From Ostreococcus lucimarinus CCE9901 (Eukaryota > Chlorophyta > Mamiellophyceae > Mamiellales > Bathycoccaceae), in NCBI RefSeq assembly GCF_000092065.1, contig NC_009359.1, positions 558,001 to 622,000 of the forward strand: a stretch of DNA of 64,000 bases, read 5' to 3'. The notes beneath the pieces are model-generated. The model was not told where the DNA came from, searched no databases, and saw only the letters and a program-made list of their open reading frames with translations. Position numbers and translations under genes: made by a program. Each line of letters begins with the position of its first letter. Positions within the stretch are counted from its first letter, which is position 1. Below are positions 9,433-19,714 of this stretch, one piece after another.

Positions 9433-11991
9433 ATGCGCGCGACGTCGTGCGTCGAGTGCGCGCGCGTCGTCGCGGACGCGCGCGCGACGCGCGAGCGACG
9501 CGAGGCGGCGGAGCGCGAGCTCGCGGCGGCGACGCGCGACGGCGCGTGCGCGCTCGAGCTGCTGCGCGCGGTGACGACGAGCGACGACGGCGAGGGCGAA
9601 GCGCTGACGGCGGCGGAGCGGCAGACGTGCGGGGTGCTGGCGGCGAACGCGCTGGGGACGTCTTGGCGCGGGACGGAGGCGACGACGCGCGAGGCGTGCC
9701 GAGCGGAGACGCTTCGCGCGTTGTTTCCGGCGAACGCGGGAGGCGAGGATGGTGGACGCGGAGGGCGAGCGTCGATGCGAGCGTTCGTGAATTGCGTGGA
9801 TGTTCTGGCGCAGTGCGGGTGCGCGGAGGGAGGAGAGGGGTGGGAATGGCGCGAGTTGTGGACGGCGCTCGACGCGGCGAGCGCGAGCGGCGAGGCGAGT
9901 CATCGAGAGGCGAGCGCGCGGACGTACGCGGTGCTTTGTGAATCGCTCGGTGCGCGCATGGTGAGCGAACATGAGAGGTTACTGGTGATGTTCGTGCGAA
10001 TGGTGTCGTCGGATGAAGACGCGAACGTGAGGTACGCGGCTTTGGACGGCGTCGGCAAGTTGGCGGGAAGTTGGTGCGTCGCGCCGACGCTCGGACCCGC
10101 GCTGTCCGCGTGCGCAGTCGAGTTGGTACGATGTGCGGAACGATCGCTAGAAATAGGAGACGGCAGGCTGCTCGGCGCGTCGCTCGAAGCGATGTCGGCT
10201 TTAGTCGGGGCGCGAGAGGACGTTTACGGCGCGCACAACGCCGCGCTGATTCAAATCTTGGAGCTCGCGCTACGCCTCGGCACCAATCCAAAGCTAGACG
10301 CCGGCTCTATTCGTGCGCCAGCACTGCTGATTTTGACAAAGATGGCGAAGAAGCACGCCGAGCTGTTGACGGAAACGATGGCTGGTCAGATTGATTTACA
10401 GTACGACCCGCACGTTTTGGGTCAGGGCGGTCCAATTTCCGCCGCGCTCGTGCCGCCGTTGCTGACGATTTCTTTGGAAGCCGAAGAGCGTTCATTTGAT
10501 GACGAAGATGTCGAGGGCGAAGGTTTGGACGAACAGAGTTCGTCGCCCGCGGCGTTAGCTCGAGGTGCTCTTCGCGCGCTTGCGAGTACGATTCCCAACC
10601 ACTTCGTCGTCGCCCCGGCGCTGAATCTTCTCGAGCGGCTGCGAGGCGGCGCGAACGCACCCGCGGCGTGGAGAGTGTTTGCGGCGATCACAGAAGGTAC
10701 CCAAGGTGAGGGCGTGACATCACATCTCCCGGTGCTCATTCCCGAGCTCACTGAGACCATGAAATGCGTCGATGTGAATCTCAGAGTTGCCGCGATGGAG
10801 GCCATGTGCATGATGGCGACGCACTGTCAGCCAGAGATGGCGGATGAATACGCGGGTACGACTTTCTCGCTCATCGCGAGCATGTTGACACACGCGCCTC
10901 GAAGTTGCCAGTGGGCTGTGCACGGTGCGTTATCGAAGATGTGCGAAAACTCCCTCGGTGAGGCAATCGCGCCGCTTATAGTGCCGCTCATAGAGGCTTT
11001 AAAGGCGCAGACGATGGACCTTTCTTGGCGTACAGCCGCGCGTGCGACGCATTCATTTGGTGCAGTGGCGCAATGCTCTCTTGATTACTTCACTCCGTAC
11101 GCTAGTGATATTTTGTCACTTTTGCTTGCTCGCGCTAAATCGGCGGAACAAACCGGAAACGGTACGGAGTTGCAAGCGAGATCAGTGGCGACGATGGCGA
11201 CCATCTTGGGTGTCGTAGGCATCGAGCGCGCTCCGAATGGATTGCTTGAGTTGCTGCTCCAGACCGCGGCATCGGCGCTAACGTCCGCAGACACTATTGC
11301 TCGCGAGTGCGCGCACGAGTGCTTGGGTAGATTAGCCGTCGCACTGGAGGACAAGTTTGAGCCGTATGCGATCGATGCGGCATCTGCGGCAGTCGCGGCT
11401 CTCGCTCAAACAGAGTCAGCTTCGCATAGAACAGCCATCACCACTGGCGTCGTCGAAGAGCAGATGGCTGCGGCGGAGGCTTTGGGCCAGTACTTCAACA
11501 GCGGCGTGGTGTGTCTCCGGCCCTTCTTACCGACCACGCTCGAAGCGCTTGCGTTCGCATCTGATACGACTCGACCGACACCGCTTCGGTTGGCGGCAAT
11601 TCGCGCCTTGGAGTTCATATTCTCTCCGTGGTCGAGTGCAGAGAAGGGCGACGTCGCGTTTCTCGCTCTCAGTACGGCGACGATTAAGCTTCTTTGCGAG
11701 CGCGTCAGATTCGATCCGGACGCCGCCGTGGTGTTAGCCGCGATCCAAGGCATCAGCGAGTTATTAGATAAGGCAAAAACTTTGGCAACTTTACCTATGG
11801 ACGTTCTTGAGGGCGCAAAAGACGCTGCGGAAGTTGTTATTCGCTGGCAAAGCGTGTGTCAAATCGAGTTCGAGGCAAAAGAAGACGCTGCGGAGAACGA
11901 CGACGACGACGAAAGCGATGATAATGATATTTTTGACTCAATGGTGTTTTGGGCTGAACGAATCGCGCCACAGGACGAAGATAGCGACTGA
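9433..11991 (+). CDS. HEAT-repeat importin-beta-like protein (IPO4/IPO5-related)
   Basis: The 852-residue alpha-helical protein consists of tandem HEAT-type repeats, for example 'DANVRYAALDGVGKLA', 'NLRVAAMEAMCMMATHC' and 'SWRTAARATHSFGAVAQ'. The C-terminus is acidic ('ENDDDDESDDND'). Organisation and repeat sequences resemble the IPO4/IPO5/Kap121-Kap123 importins, which carry ribosomal proteins and histones into the nucleus under RanGTP control. The protein is shorter than the usual ~1,100 residues and its N-terminal Ran-binding region is not obvious, so it could be divergent or a different HEAT scaffold. Long open frame upstream of the ATG is antisense to the parvulin gene and was excluded. 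Its stop codon is 13 bp from the stop of the convergent ABCG gene. Confidence 0.7.
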   Translation: MRATSCVECARVVADARATRERREAAERELAAATRDGACALELLRAVTTSDDGEGEALTAAERQTCGVLAANALGTSWRGTEATTREACRAETLRALFPANAGGEDGGRGGRASMRAFVNCVDVLAQCGCAEGGEGWEWRELWTALDAASASGEASHREASARTYAVLCESLGARMVSEHERLLVMFVRMVSSDEDANVRYAALDGVGKLAGSWCVAPTLGPALSACAVELVRCAERSLEIGDGRLLGASLEAMSALVGAREDVYGAHNAALIQILELALRLGTNPKLDAGSIRAPALLILTKMAKKHAELLTETMAGQIDLQYDPHVLGQGGPISAALVPPLLTISLEAEERSFDDEDVEGEGLDEQSSSPAALARGALRALASTIPNHFVVAPALNLLERLRGGANAPAAWRVFAAITEGTQGEGVTSHLPVLIPELTETMKCVDVNLRVAAMEAMCMMATHCQPEMADEYAGTTFSLIASMLTHAPRSCQWAVHGALSKMCENSLGEAIAPLIVPLIEALKAQTMDLSWRTAARATHSFGAVAQCSLDYFTPYASDILSLLLARAKSAEQTGNGTELQARSVATMATILGVVGIERAPNGLLELLLQTAASALTSADTIARECAHECLGRLAVALEDKFEPYAIDAASAAVAALAQTESASHRTAITTGVVEEQMAAAEALGQYFNSGVVCLRPFLPTTLEALAFASDTTRPTPLRLAAIRALEFIFSPWSSAEKGDVAFLALSTATIKLLCERVRFDPDAAVVLAAIQGISELLDKAKTLATLPMDVLEGAKDAAEVVIRWQSVCQIEFEAKEDAAENDDDDESDDNDIFDSMVFWAERIAPQDEDSD

Positions 11992-12004
11992 GACTTTTGT
12001 AAAA

Positions 12005-14476
12005 TTAATGTAAATGCCTCTGTCTGATTCTATCGCCAAACTTTATTGCGAACAGTCCGCAGAGCGTGCACGCACAAAGTAAACCAGTCAGTCCGAAAAG
12101 ATTGCGTCCAACGTGATCATATTCGACGCCAATGACATTCAAGTAAGTTGCGCCGCGTACTGGGACCTTGACTTGCTGGCCATCGAAGTCAGCATTGAAC
12201 AAGTACGGACCGCCTCGCATCTCGGAGGCAAGAATGCCTCCCCATGAGAAATAGAAAGGCGATAGGTAACGCACCCACGCACTTCCGCGGGGGAGTAATT
12301 TGACGTTTATCAAGAATCCAGCAAACACTGCATCGACGAGTAAGACGACAGTGTTGGCCAAAGTTGTGGCAGCCGTTGAAGTAGAAACAAACGTCATCGT
12401 GGCGCACTGAGCCGACTGACATAAAATAAAAAGCAGAATGAAGGCAAGAAAGGTAAAGAACGCGGTGAACGAAAGTCTAAGACCCATCAAAAAGTAGAAA
12501 ACCACAATTGCGAGACAGGCCGGTGGGATTCTCAAAAACAGCCAATCGATTGCGAGTTTGGTGAAAAAGTACAGCTCGCTTCCGTAGAACTTGGCGCGGA
12601 CTTGTCGCCTCGCAATTTCCCGTTCGTTGTTTATCCCATCGATAAGAGTCATCGCTGACAATGCAAAGTACACCAGAAGAAAGAACGTAGATCCCATTCG
12701 ATTCTGGAAGCCCTCGAGATCGTTAGTCGCGTCAGTCAGAAGACCTAAAATCAAACCGATCACGATTGGCGTAAAATAGTGCGAGACTAGCACTCTTCGC
12801 TCTCTACTGATGACCGCAAACGCACGCCACAAGAGCACGCGTGCTGTTTTTATGGCAGATGTGTACTCATCGTACATACATTCGGCGGCTGGAACTTGAA
12901 GTCTGGAGTGTTGTTTCGACGCCACCGACGATGGCTTTTCGTCGCGCGTCGCTTGTACTGCACAGATGAAACGATTCTGCTTGGCTTCATCGCATGCGAT
13001 ATCCAACAACCACTCCGCAGTGCTCACTCCAGGCGGAGCTTCCATGTCAATCATAGTCAACGTATTATCAAGCTCGGCCGGCGAACCCGTCCACAGCAAG
13101 CGGCCGTTCTGCGTGAGAACAAGAATTTTGTGAAAATTATCCAGGACACGCCTCGACGGTTGATGCACGGTTGCGACGACGACCTTTTCTTGGTGAGATG
13201 CGAGATCACGCAGGAGTGTGAATACGCGCCAGGACGTGTGTGCATCTAGTCCAGAAGTCGGCTCATCTAAGATAATCGTTGTTGGATCCACAACCAGCTC
13301 CTGCGCGATCGCAACCCTGCGCAATTCGCCTCCACTCAATGTTTGTTTCTGTGACAGCGTCCCGCCAACGCGAGAGTTGGAGACGTGTGTTAATCCGAGA
13401 GAATTTATGACATCATGAGTGCGCTCATGCAGCTCGTTCGCGTGCAAGAACCAGGGTAGTCGTAGGCTTGCTGCGACCCAGCACGTTTCGTAAACGCTTA
13501 ACTGCGCGATCATAGGCGTGTGCTGCGCAACAAACGCGAGGTTGTGTCGCTTTTCGTCCAACTCTTCTCCATTTACCAATATCGTTCCACTTTTGAGAAA
13601 GTTTCCGTGAACAAGCGCGTTCATGAGCGTCGTCTTTCCACAGCCGCTCGGTCCCAGAACGCCCACGATTTCCCCTGGGTGAAACGTCGCACTTACGTCA
13701 TCAATTATGATGCGATCATCATCCACGGAGCACGTCACGTTTTTCAGCTCTACCGTAGTAGGGTACTTATAACGTGGCACTACGTTGTGCGCAAAGATTT
13801 CACGGAGTTTCCAACGCTGCTGAGATCTAAATCTGACAAAGACGAACGCGGCCATGCCCACAACGCCAGCCACAACGCCGAGTGCGATGCCTGCAGTCGC
13901 CGCTGACTTGTCCGAAGTCTCCATCCCTCCAGTTCCATTCATAGCTTCTACCGCACCAAATGCATCCTCAATATCCGGACGAATGTACGATTCATTCGTG
14001 TTTCGAGCTTCTACCGCACCAAATTCATCCTCAATATCCGGACGAATGTACGATTCATTCGTGTTTCGAAGCCATTCCGTCGGCATCGGTGGAGCGCGAG
14101 GCGGCGGTGGCGTCGTCAAACAAGGCAAATCGTCTCGAGGACACTGCGAAACTCGAAGGAACGCCGCGATGGTCGCCCCGTTTTGTAATAGTACGTCTAG
14201 ATTCTGCACCGCACATGCGTCCAGGTCCAGTTGCGACACGTCATACCCAGCTTGCGCCAATCTCTCGCCTAAGAAGCACACGCAGCTCTCGCAGAGGTCT
14301 TCGAGCGACAGGGAGCACGCCTCGCCGAGCCCAACCAGATCAACTCGGCCAGCGTCGATCGGGCACGTGTTTTGCGCGAGAGCGATGACGAAGTGCGATG
14401 AGACGACCAGATATACGATGAGAAACTTGAAACGCATGGTTGCGGCTCGGAGTGAAGCCCGCCTCGATACCGACAT
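12005..14476 (-). CDS. ABCG (WBC) half-transporter with Cys-rich N-terminal ectodomain
   Basis: This 823-residue protein starts with a signal-peptide-like segment (best from the second Met, 'RFKFLIVYLVVSSHFVIALAQ', start 14437). A ~90-residue Cys-rich domain follows, then a duplicated 21-residue segment, one transmembrane helix (~193-215), an ABC domain, and a C-terminal six-helix ABC2 membrane region. ABC signatures are Walker A 'GPSGCGKTT' (~274-282), LSGGE, Walker B 'TIILDEPTSGLD' and the 'ATVHQPS' switch. The extra N-terminal helix with a Cys-rich region resembles plant ABCG24/ABCG28-type half-transporters. Half-transporters act as dimers to export lipids or hydrophobic compounds; substrate unknown. 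It lies 115 bp downstream of the IPT/TIG gene on the same strand. Confidence 0.9.
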   Translation of the reverse strand: MSVSRRASLRAATMRFKFLIVYLVVSSHFVIALAQNTCPIDAGRVDLVGLGEACSLSLEDLCESCVCFLGERLAQAGYDVSQLDLDACAVQNLDVLLQNGATIAAFLRVSQCPRDDLPCLTTPPPPRAPPMPTEWLRNTNESYIRPDIEDEFGAVEARNTNESYIRPDIEDAFGAVEAMNGTGGMETSDKSAATAGIALGVVAGVVGMAAFVFVRFRSQQRWKLREIFAHNVVPRYKYPTTVELKNVTCSVDDDRIIIDDVSATFHPGEIVGVLGPSGCGKTTLMNALVHGNFLKSGTILVNGEELDEKRHNLAFVAQHTPMIAQLSVYETCWVAASLRLPWFLHANELHERTHDVINSLGLTHVSNSRVGGTLSQKQTLSGGELRRVAIAQELVVDPTTIILDEPTSGLDAHTSWRVFTLLRDLASHQEKVVVATVHQPSRRVLDNFHKILVLTQNGRLLWTGSPAELDNTLTMIDMEAPPGVSTAEWLLDIACDEAKQNRFICAVQATRDEKPSSVASKQHSRLQVPAAECMYDEYTSAIKTARVLLWRAFAVISRERRVLVSHYFTPIVIGLILGLLTDATNDLEGFQNRMGSTFFLLVYFALSAMTLIDGINNEREIARRQVRAKFYGSELYFFTKLAIDWLFLRIPPACLAIVVFYFLMGLRLSFTAFFTFLAFILLFILCQSAQCATMTFVSTSTAATTLANTVVLLVDAVFAGFLINVKLLPRGSAWVRYLSPFYFSWGGILASEMRGGPYLFNADFDGQQVKVPVRGATYLNVIGVEYDHVGRNLFGLTGLLCACTLCGLFAIKFGDRIRQRHLH
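13943..14068 (-). repeat. 63-bp tandem duplication inside the ABCG gene
   Basis: Two adjacent 63-bp copies (13943-14005 and 14006-14068) differ at one visible base. Each encodes the 21-residue block beginning RNTNESYIRPDIED. Each block carries an N-glycosylation-like Asn-Glu-Ser, in the linker between the Cys-rich domain and the first membrane helix. The near-identity suggests a recent duplication. Confidence 0.9.
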
Positions 14477-14591
14477 AGTTTTGGTGACTGTCTCGGGATC
14501 GTCAGCGCGTGGCGACGAGCGTTTGAACGTCGACGATTACTATTGCAAACGACAACGCACGCGCTAAAGACTATGAACTAATTCTAAAGTG

Positions 14592-17500
14592 CTACATTTT
14601 GAATATTTTTGTGTAGTCGAATGCGAAATCGATCGGATTACCGCGCGAAATCGCGATTGGAATGTCTCCTTCTGCTTTTGCAGGAGATTTGCATCGCACG
14701 CTTCCGTCGCCGTTGAACAGCGCGTGGATGGGACCAGTGGTGCCGAATTTACACCAAACTGGAGTGTCTGGAGGGAAATAACTACTCGCAACAGTGAGTG
14801 TGGTACCACCAGCGCGAGTCCCAGCAAGTGGTGACAACGAAGAGAGCGGCATATTTTCAATCGGTTCAAAGACGATTTGAGAACCGGTCCAATCGTCCGC
14901 ATTCAAGGAGAGATCAACCACAAGGGGCGCGTCCATCAAACCGATGGAGAACGTGGGAGTCTCACATCGCATGATCGTGGAAGACACATGAACGGCACCA
15001 ACGGTATACATCCCGCCGAAGCGGCAAGATAAGCCGTCCACCGACGTTCCTGGCATCATCGGCGATCCATGTGAGGCGACAGAAACGGATTGAATCAAGT
15101 TGTCTCCGTGCACATTGATGACTGTCCCACCCCCGAAGACGCCCATCTCCGGGTATACCATGTCGATTTCTGGTGCTTCTTGGAACTCGAACTGAATCCC
15201 AATTGCAGTGTACGAAGTCCCAGCTTCGGAACTGGGCGACAGTTGCACTGGCACAAAGCCTGCGTCACTCGATGGTGTCAAGCACTTGGCCGTGCTCGAA
15301 TCGCTGATGAAACCGTTTCCATATCTCGAAAAAAACTTGCACGCTAACGAAGAGGGTACAGAAGCACTGAACGAGAATGAAATTAATGTGCCTCCTGAGT
15401 TGGGTCCGAAGAGGTTCGTGGCGGAATTGATACCACCAGTGAAGTCTGGTACAGGAGTGACTGTGGCGTCGGTGTCGCTGTCAGAACTTGCAGAGTTGAC
15501 AAATTTGCTGTAATCCAGCATGTTGTTTGACACTCTGACCGAATAAGTCTGAGGTTTAAGACCAGGAGCGACGCAATTCAAAATCGTAGCGCTCACATAA
15601 GTAGCTCGAACATGAATTTCACCAAACTTGCAAAATAAATCGCGGTTCGACACGAACCCACTTCCAGTTAACTTGACGAGCCTGCCTCCTGATTCCAGAG
15701 TTTCCAAAGCGGCGGCATTCGTCATGCTTGGCAAACTGCGGTACTTCATAACGGCTCCTGCCGAGCCCCACGAATCGGAATCGACGAAACCTGTGGATGT
15801 GTAGATGCTGGCAGTCGCATCAGAGGCGCCCGCTGGGGCCTCGAAGCGAATCAACGCCGAAGACAAAAAGCTCTGTGAAATGTATGGGTTCGTCTGTGCC
15901 ACATCGCCGAGACGAATCGACGTCATGCCCTCGACGAAGTTCACTCCTGACACGACCGCGACAGTGCCACCTCCCGTCACCGCAATGTTTGGCTGAACAG
16001 TGGCGGATGATGCGCCATCCACGTAAGCGAGCTGCGGGACATTCACAGTCAGATTTGCTCCTCCTGGGAGTTGAAGTATCGCAAAGTTGACCGAGTGAAT
16101 TTGCGTGAGGATTCCGCCTATGTTATTGGCTTCTTGACAGAGCGTGTACTGCGGCGCAGCTGGATTGCACGTCGGTACTGACGAAGGCAGGCTACCGATG
16201 TGCGCGTGCAAACGAACGAATACGTTGTCCTTCGCCGGTACGACACTCGGGATGAGCGGACTCGGTTCGAATGGCTTGAAGAACGTCAACTCTGCCTCGT
16301 ATGGATCACTTCTCGCCGATAAGGCGTGCGACAAAAACAGCATTTTATTTCCACTGACAGTCGCGGGGCTGATTGCTTCGACTTGTGCAGCGGTCACCCA
16401 GCGCAAAGCGAGAGGCGAAATCGTACCAAGTGACGCATACAGATCATACACTTGCATACCCAAATCAGTTCCGAAAATGTTCATGGCGCTACCGCCATCG
16501 AGGAATAAGCTATCCGCTTGTAAACTCGTAATAGCTGGTCGCATGATCGAGTTAAGCTCGGCTTGCCCATCTTCCGGTGTCGTACCCAATAAGCCAGCCG
16601 TCAGGCCAATTTCAATCAGGGGATCTGCGTACGGTGACTCGCAAATAATCAACGATGAACTCACAAAGTGTGCATCGATGGCGAACGTCGCGGTGAACTC
16701 GTTCTGATACCAAGGCGAGAACATGCACACTAATCCGTCCGAAATCGCATCGACCAGCATGACAGAGACTAATGTGCCGCCGCCGGTGTGAATCACCTCT
16801 GGCCCCCACGCGTCGATTGTCGGCGACGTGACATAATGGAAACTACCAGAGAACGACGTATTGGCGGCATCAGGTCCTGTGATTATGATGGGATACATTC
16901 CTTCGATGAACGAATCTCGTTCCAACGTGCATAGAATGGAGTAGATATTCGTCGTCACAGAGTAAGTACTCGTTAATGTAGTACCTCCCGTGAGGCAACC
17001 TCGTGAGGAGACGTTTTGAGCTGGATACGGCGCTTCGTAAAAGGCCTCAACGGTCGCAACTTGATCCGTCACGTGACCAGCGCGAGGAAGGACATCCTTG
17101 ATTTTCGCTGGGAAAACGTAATCAAGCGTCAAAATAGAATCCACCGACGTACCAGATGGTAACGCGGGGTTCGCAAGACTGAGCGTGAGCTCATAACGCC
17201 AGTCTCGCTTGTTCATGGAAATTTGAAGATGCACGCTCTCTTTGCTGTGAGCCGGAGAGATACACTTGAGTACTTTGGAATCGTATGCACGTGCATAAAA
17301 AGGACCAATTGTGCCGGCACGGCACCAAATAGTGGACGGCGCTGAAAGTTTATCACCACTGACGATCAATGTCGACCCCCCTTCGATAGGGGAAAACGTG
17401 GGCGAGACGGATGAAAGTAACAGCTGATCGAGCGCAGTGAAGGCAGTCGATGGCGAATGCTCATGCGTCGACGCGTAAAGCGCTTTTGTTCCTTTCGTCG

Positions 17501-19714
17501 CGAATGTGGGCGTTTCGATAATGCCGAGAGCAGAAGAAACGACGTGCGAAACGACGGCGGTACTTCCAAACATGACTCGGCTCACGTCGCCTTTGCGGAA
17601 ATTTGCGCCAGACATGAATAGAACCGTGCCACCATCCACGGGTCCAACCAGTGGATCCACACTAGTCACCGATAGAGGATCATAGTACTCAAACTGCGTT
17701 TGTGTCGAATCATATTGCGTGTATGTGGATACGATTGCATAGACTCCAACCTGTACGAAACCCGCCACTGCGCTTGCACCCCAGGAACACGTGATGGAAC
17801 CGTCGGTCGATGAGACTTGTCTTGCGGTGACGTTTAACGAGCTGCACAAGTCTGTAACGGCAGAGTCCAATCCCGCGCCGAATATTGTGTATTCAGTCGT
17901 GATATGCATTGGTCCGTGCGCTGGTATGACTGCATCGACGTTATATGGGGACTTTGCATAAGTGTACGTGACGCCTCTGTATGTTGTCGGTGTACCACCC
18001 GGGGAGGCACTCCAGTAATAATAGGTTGAAGTACCCCACACCGCTCCATTTGAAGGTATAGTCGAGTTGAACGTAAAATCGCGTCGATTTGCAGACACCT
18101 CAACTGGCACTTGTCCAGCAATATGATTAGGAACAGCGCATCGAATCTCACGACCGTGCACGTAGCTCGCTGTAACGGGGCCCAAGGTGCCAAATCTGCA
18201 TCCGAGCTCAGAGGTATCGGAGAACCCTTCACCAACCAGAGAAACGCTCATAGTACCCGTAGTGGGTCCTAAGCTCGAGCTAATGCTCGTCAGATCTATA
18301 CCATCGATATAATCAAGACCAGTCGAGGTGAAAGGGCCGATGCCGACGCCACTGGAATCTGTCCGACTGCCAAGTTGAGCTTTTATAATTGAGCCTCCAG
18401 AAGCGTGGTTCGGCGTTTGAATGACGATCAAAGCAGACGAGACAATGTTGTAGTCGACGTTCGCATCATCAACGCTGAGTTTAAGAACTTCACTCTTTAA
18501 ATCTGTGCCTGAAATCCACACTTGGCTGCCTCCTGCAGCGGGTGTGACTCGTGGGTTCAAACCAGTTATCGTCGGCACCGGTTGCACCATGACTTGATCG
18601 AAAGAAACACCTCCAACTTCGTCTATGGCTGAGACTGTAGTGAAGCCTCCAGGTAGTTGCGGCGCGATATACACGCTGACTATGGTGCTCGACATTGTCG
18701 CGTTTCCTCGACCGAATTCGACGAAGGACAAAGTAGGAACTAGCAAGTAGGACGCCGAGCTTCTCCACAAGAAGAAGTAACCGCCTTGCTTGCTAGAAAC
18801 GCCGTGATCCAAAATAACTGGCGGATCTACTGGCGCAACGTAAGTCATGGGGCTTGACGCACAGCTTTTCGATGGCGACAATGCGCTATAAACACTCGCG
18901 CATACACTCGAACTCGCCGATGAAACACCAGCCGGGGACACGCACGTCACAACCAGTGAACTGACGTACTGCGCAGCGATGGGACCAATTGAACCAAACG
19001 AACACACGGCAGAGTTGTCTATGAGAGGAATGTTCGTGCCTGTGAGCGTAACCAACGTCCCTCCAATATCACCGCTCGACGATGGCGCGATGCTCGAGAC
19101 CACCGGAGCAGCTTGTCGAGACAGTGGGTAAGCGCCATCGCCACCCTCGATGGTCAAGCGCGTCGACACTTTTGTCGTCGCGACTGACTCGCACCGGATC
19201 AAACTAGAGGAGATTATGTGTGGCGCAACCGCGCTCGTGGCGTCAAATAAACAGTGGAATTGATCGGCATCATCAGCGATAAAGTGCTGCACGGTCAACG
19301 TGAATAGCTCACCAGGCATAGTTGACGCGCCAGGAGGGGAAACGCTCAGCAATAGTGGCGTCTCTTTGATCAAATACGAAACGCTCATCGTCTGGCCGCG
19401 CGAAATCACGCTCACGGCAGTGTAACCAACGCCAACAGGGTCGAGCGTGCACGCAAACTCGGACGCCCAAGTAGAGTTGAGCGAGAGAGCGATCCCATCG
19501 CAAGATGCGCTCGCCAACCAAGCGCCGAGAATAGTCACCGACGCTGGCAACTCCGTGGCACTCAAGCTCGGTGGCAGCGTCTCGGTGATTTCAGAAGTGG
19601 ACACGTACGTTATGTCTTTGGATGTTGTCGATGATAGGCCATCGGCGTGCACCCTAAACTTCGTACTGGTGCTATCGACCAGATGAGCGGGACTCACACA
19701 GTTTGCCGCTGTGC
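14592..19714 (-). CDS. IPT/TIG-repeat giant surface protein, downstream part (out of frame with upstream part)
   Basis: From position 19714 down to the stop at 14592 one frame stays open for about 1,700 codons. It encodes a chain of IPT/TIG immunoglobulin-like units. Each has the pattern GG(T/S)xVxVxGxxF, a CxFG motif followed by (V/A)xY, 'VSS' and a second Cys before 'SPA'. Examples are 'CSFGSIGPIAAQY', 'CRFGTLGPVTASY' and 'CKFGEIHVRATY'. No ATG precedes the TIG array in this frame; the frame simply continues from the upstream part after a 449-bp out-of-frame loss at 19714/19715. It is therefore either the untranslated 3' half of a broken gene or the continuation of an intact gene that was misassembled. 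The end shows no membrane anchor or GPI signal. Some units diverge strongly from the consensus. Confidence 0.75.
18965..19714 (-). repeat. IPT/TIG duplication, segment S2 copy 2 (750 bp)
   Basis: Second copy of 20814-21563. Beyond its lower border (18964 and below) the DNA is homologous to but clearly diverged from the DNA beyond copy 1 (20680-20813). Identity therefore stops in the middle of a TIG unit. Confidence 0.9.
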
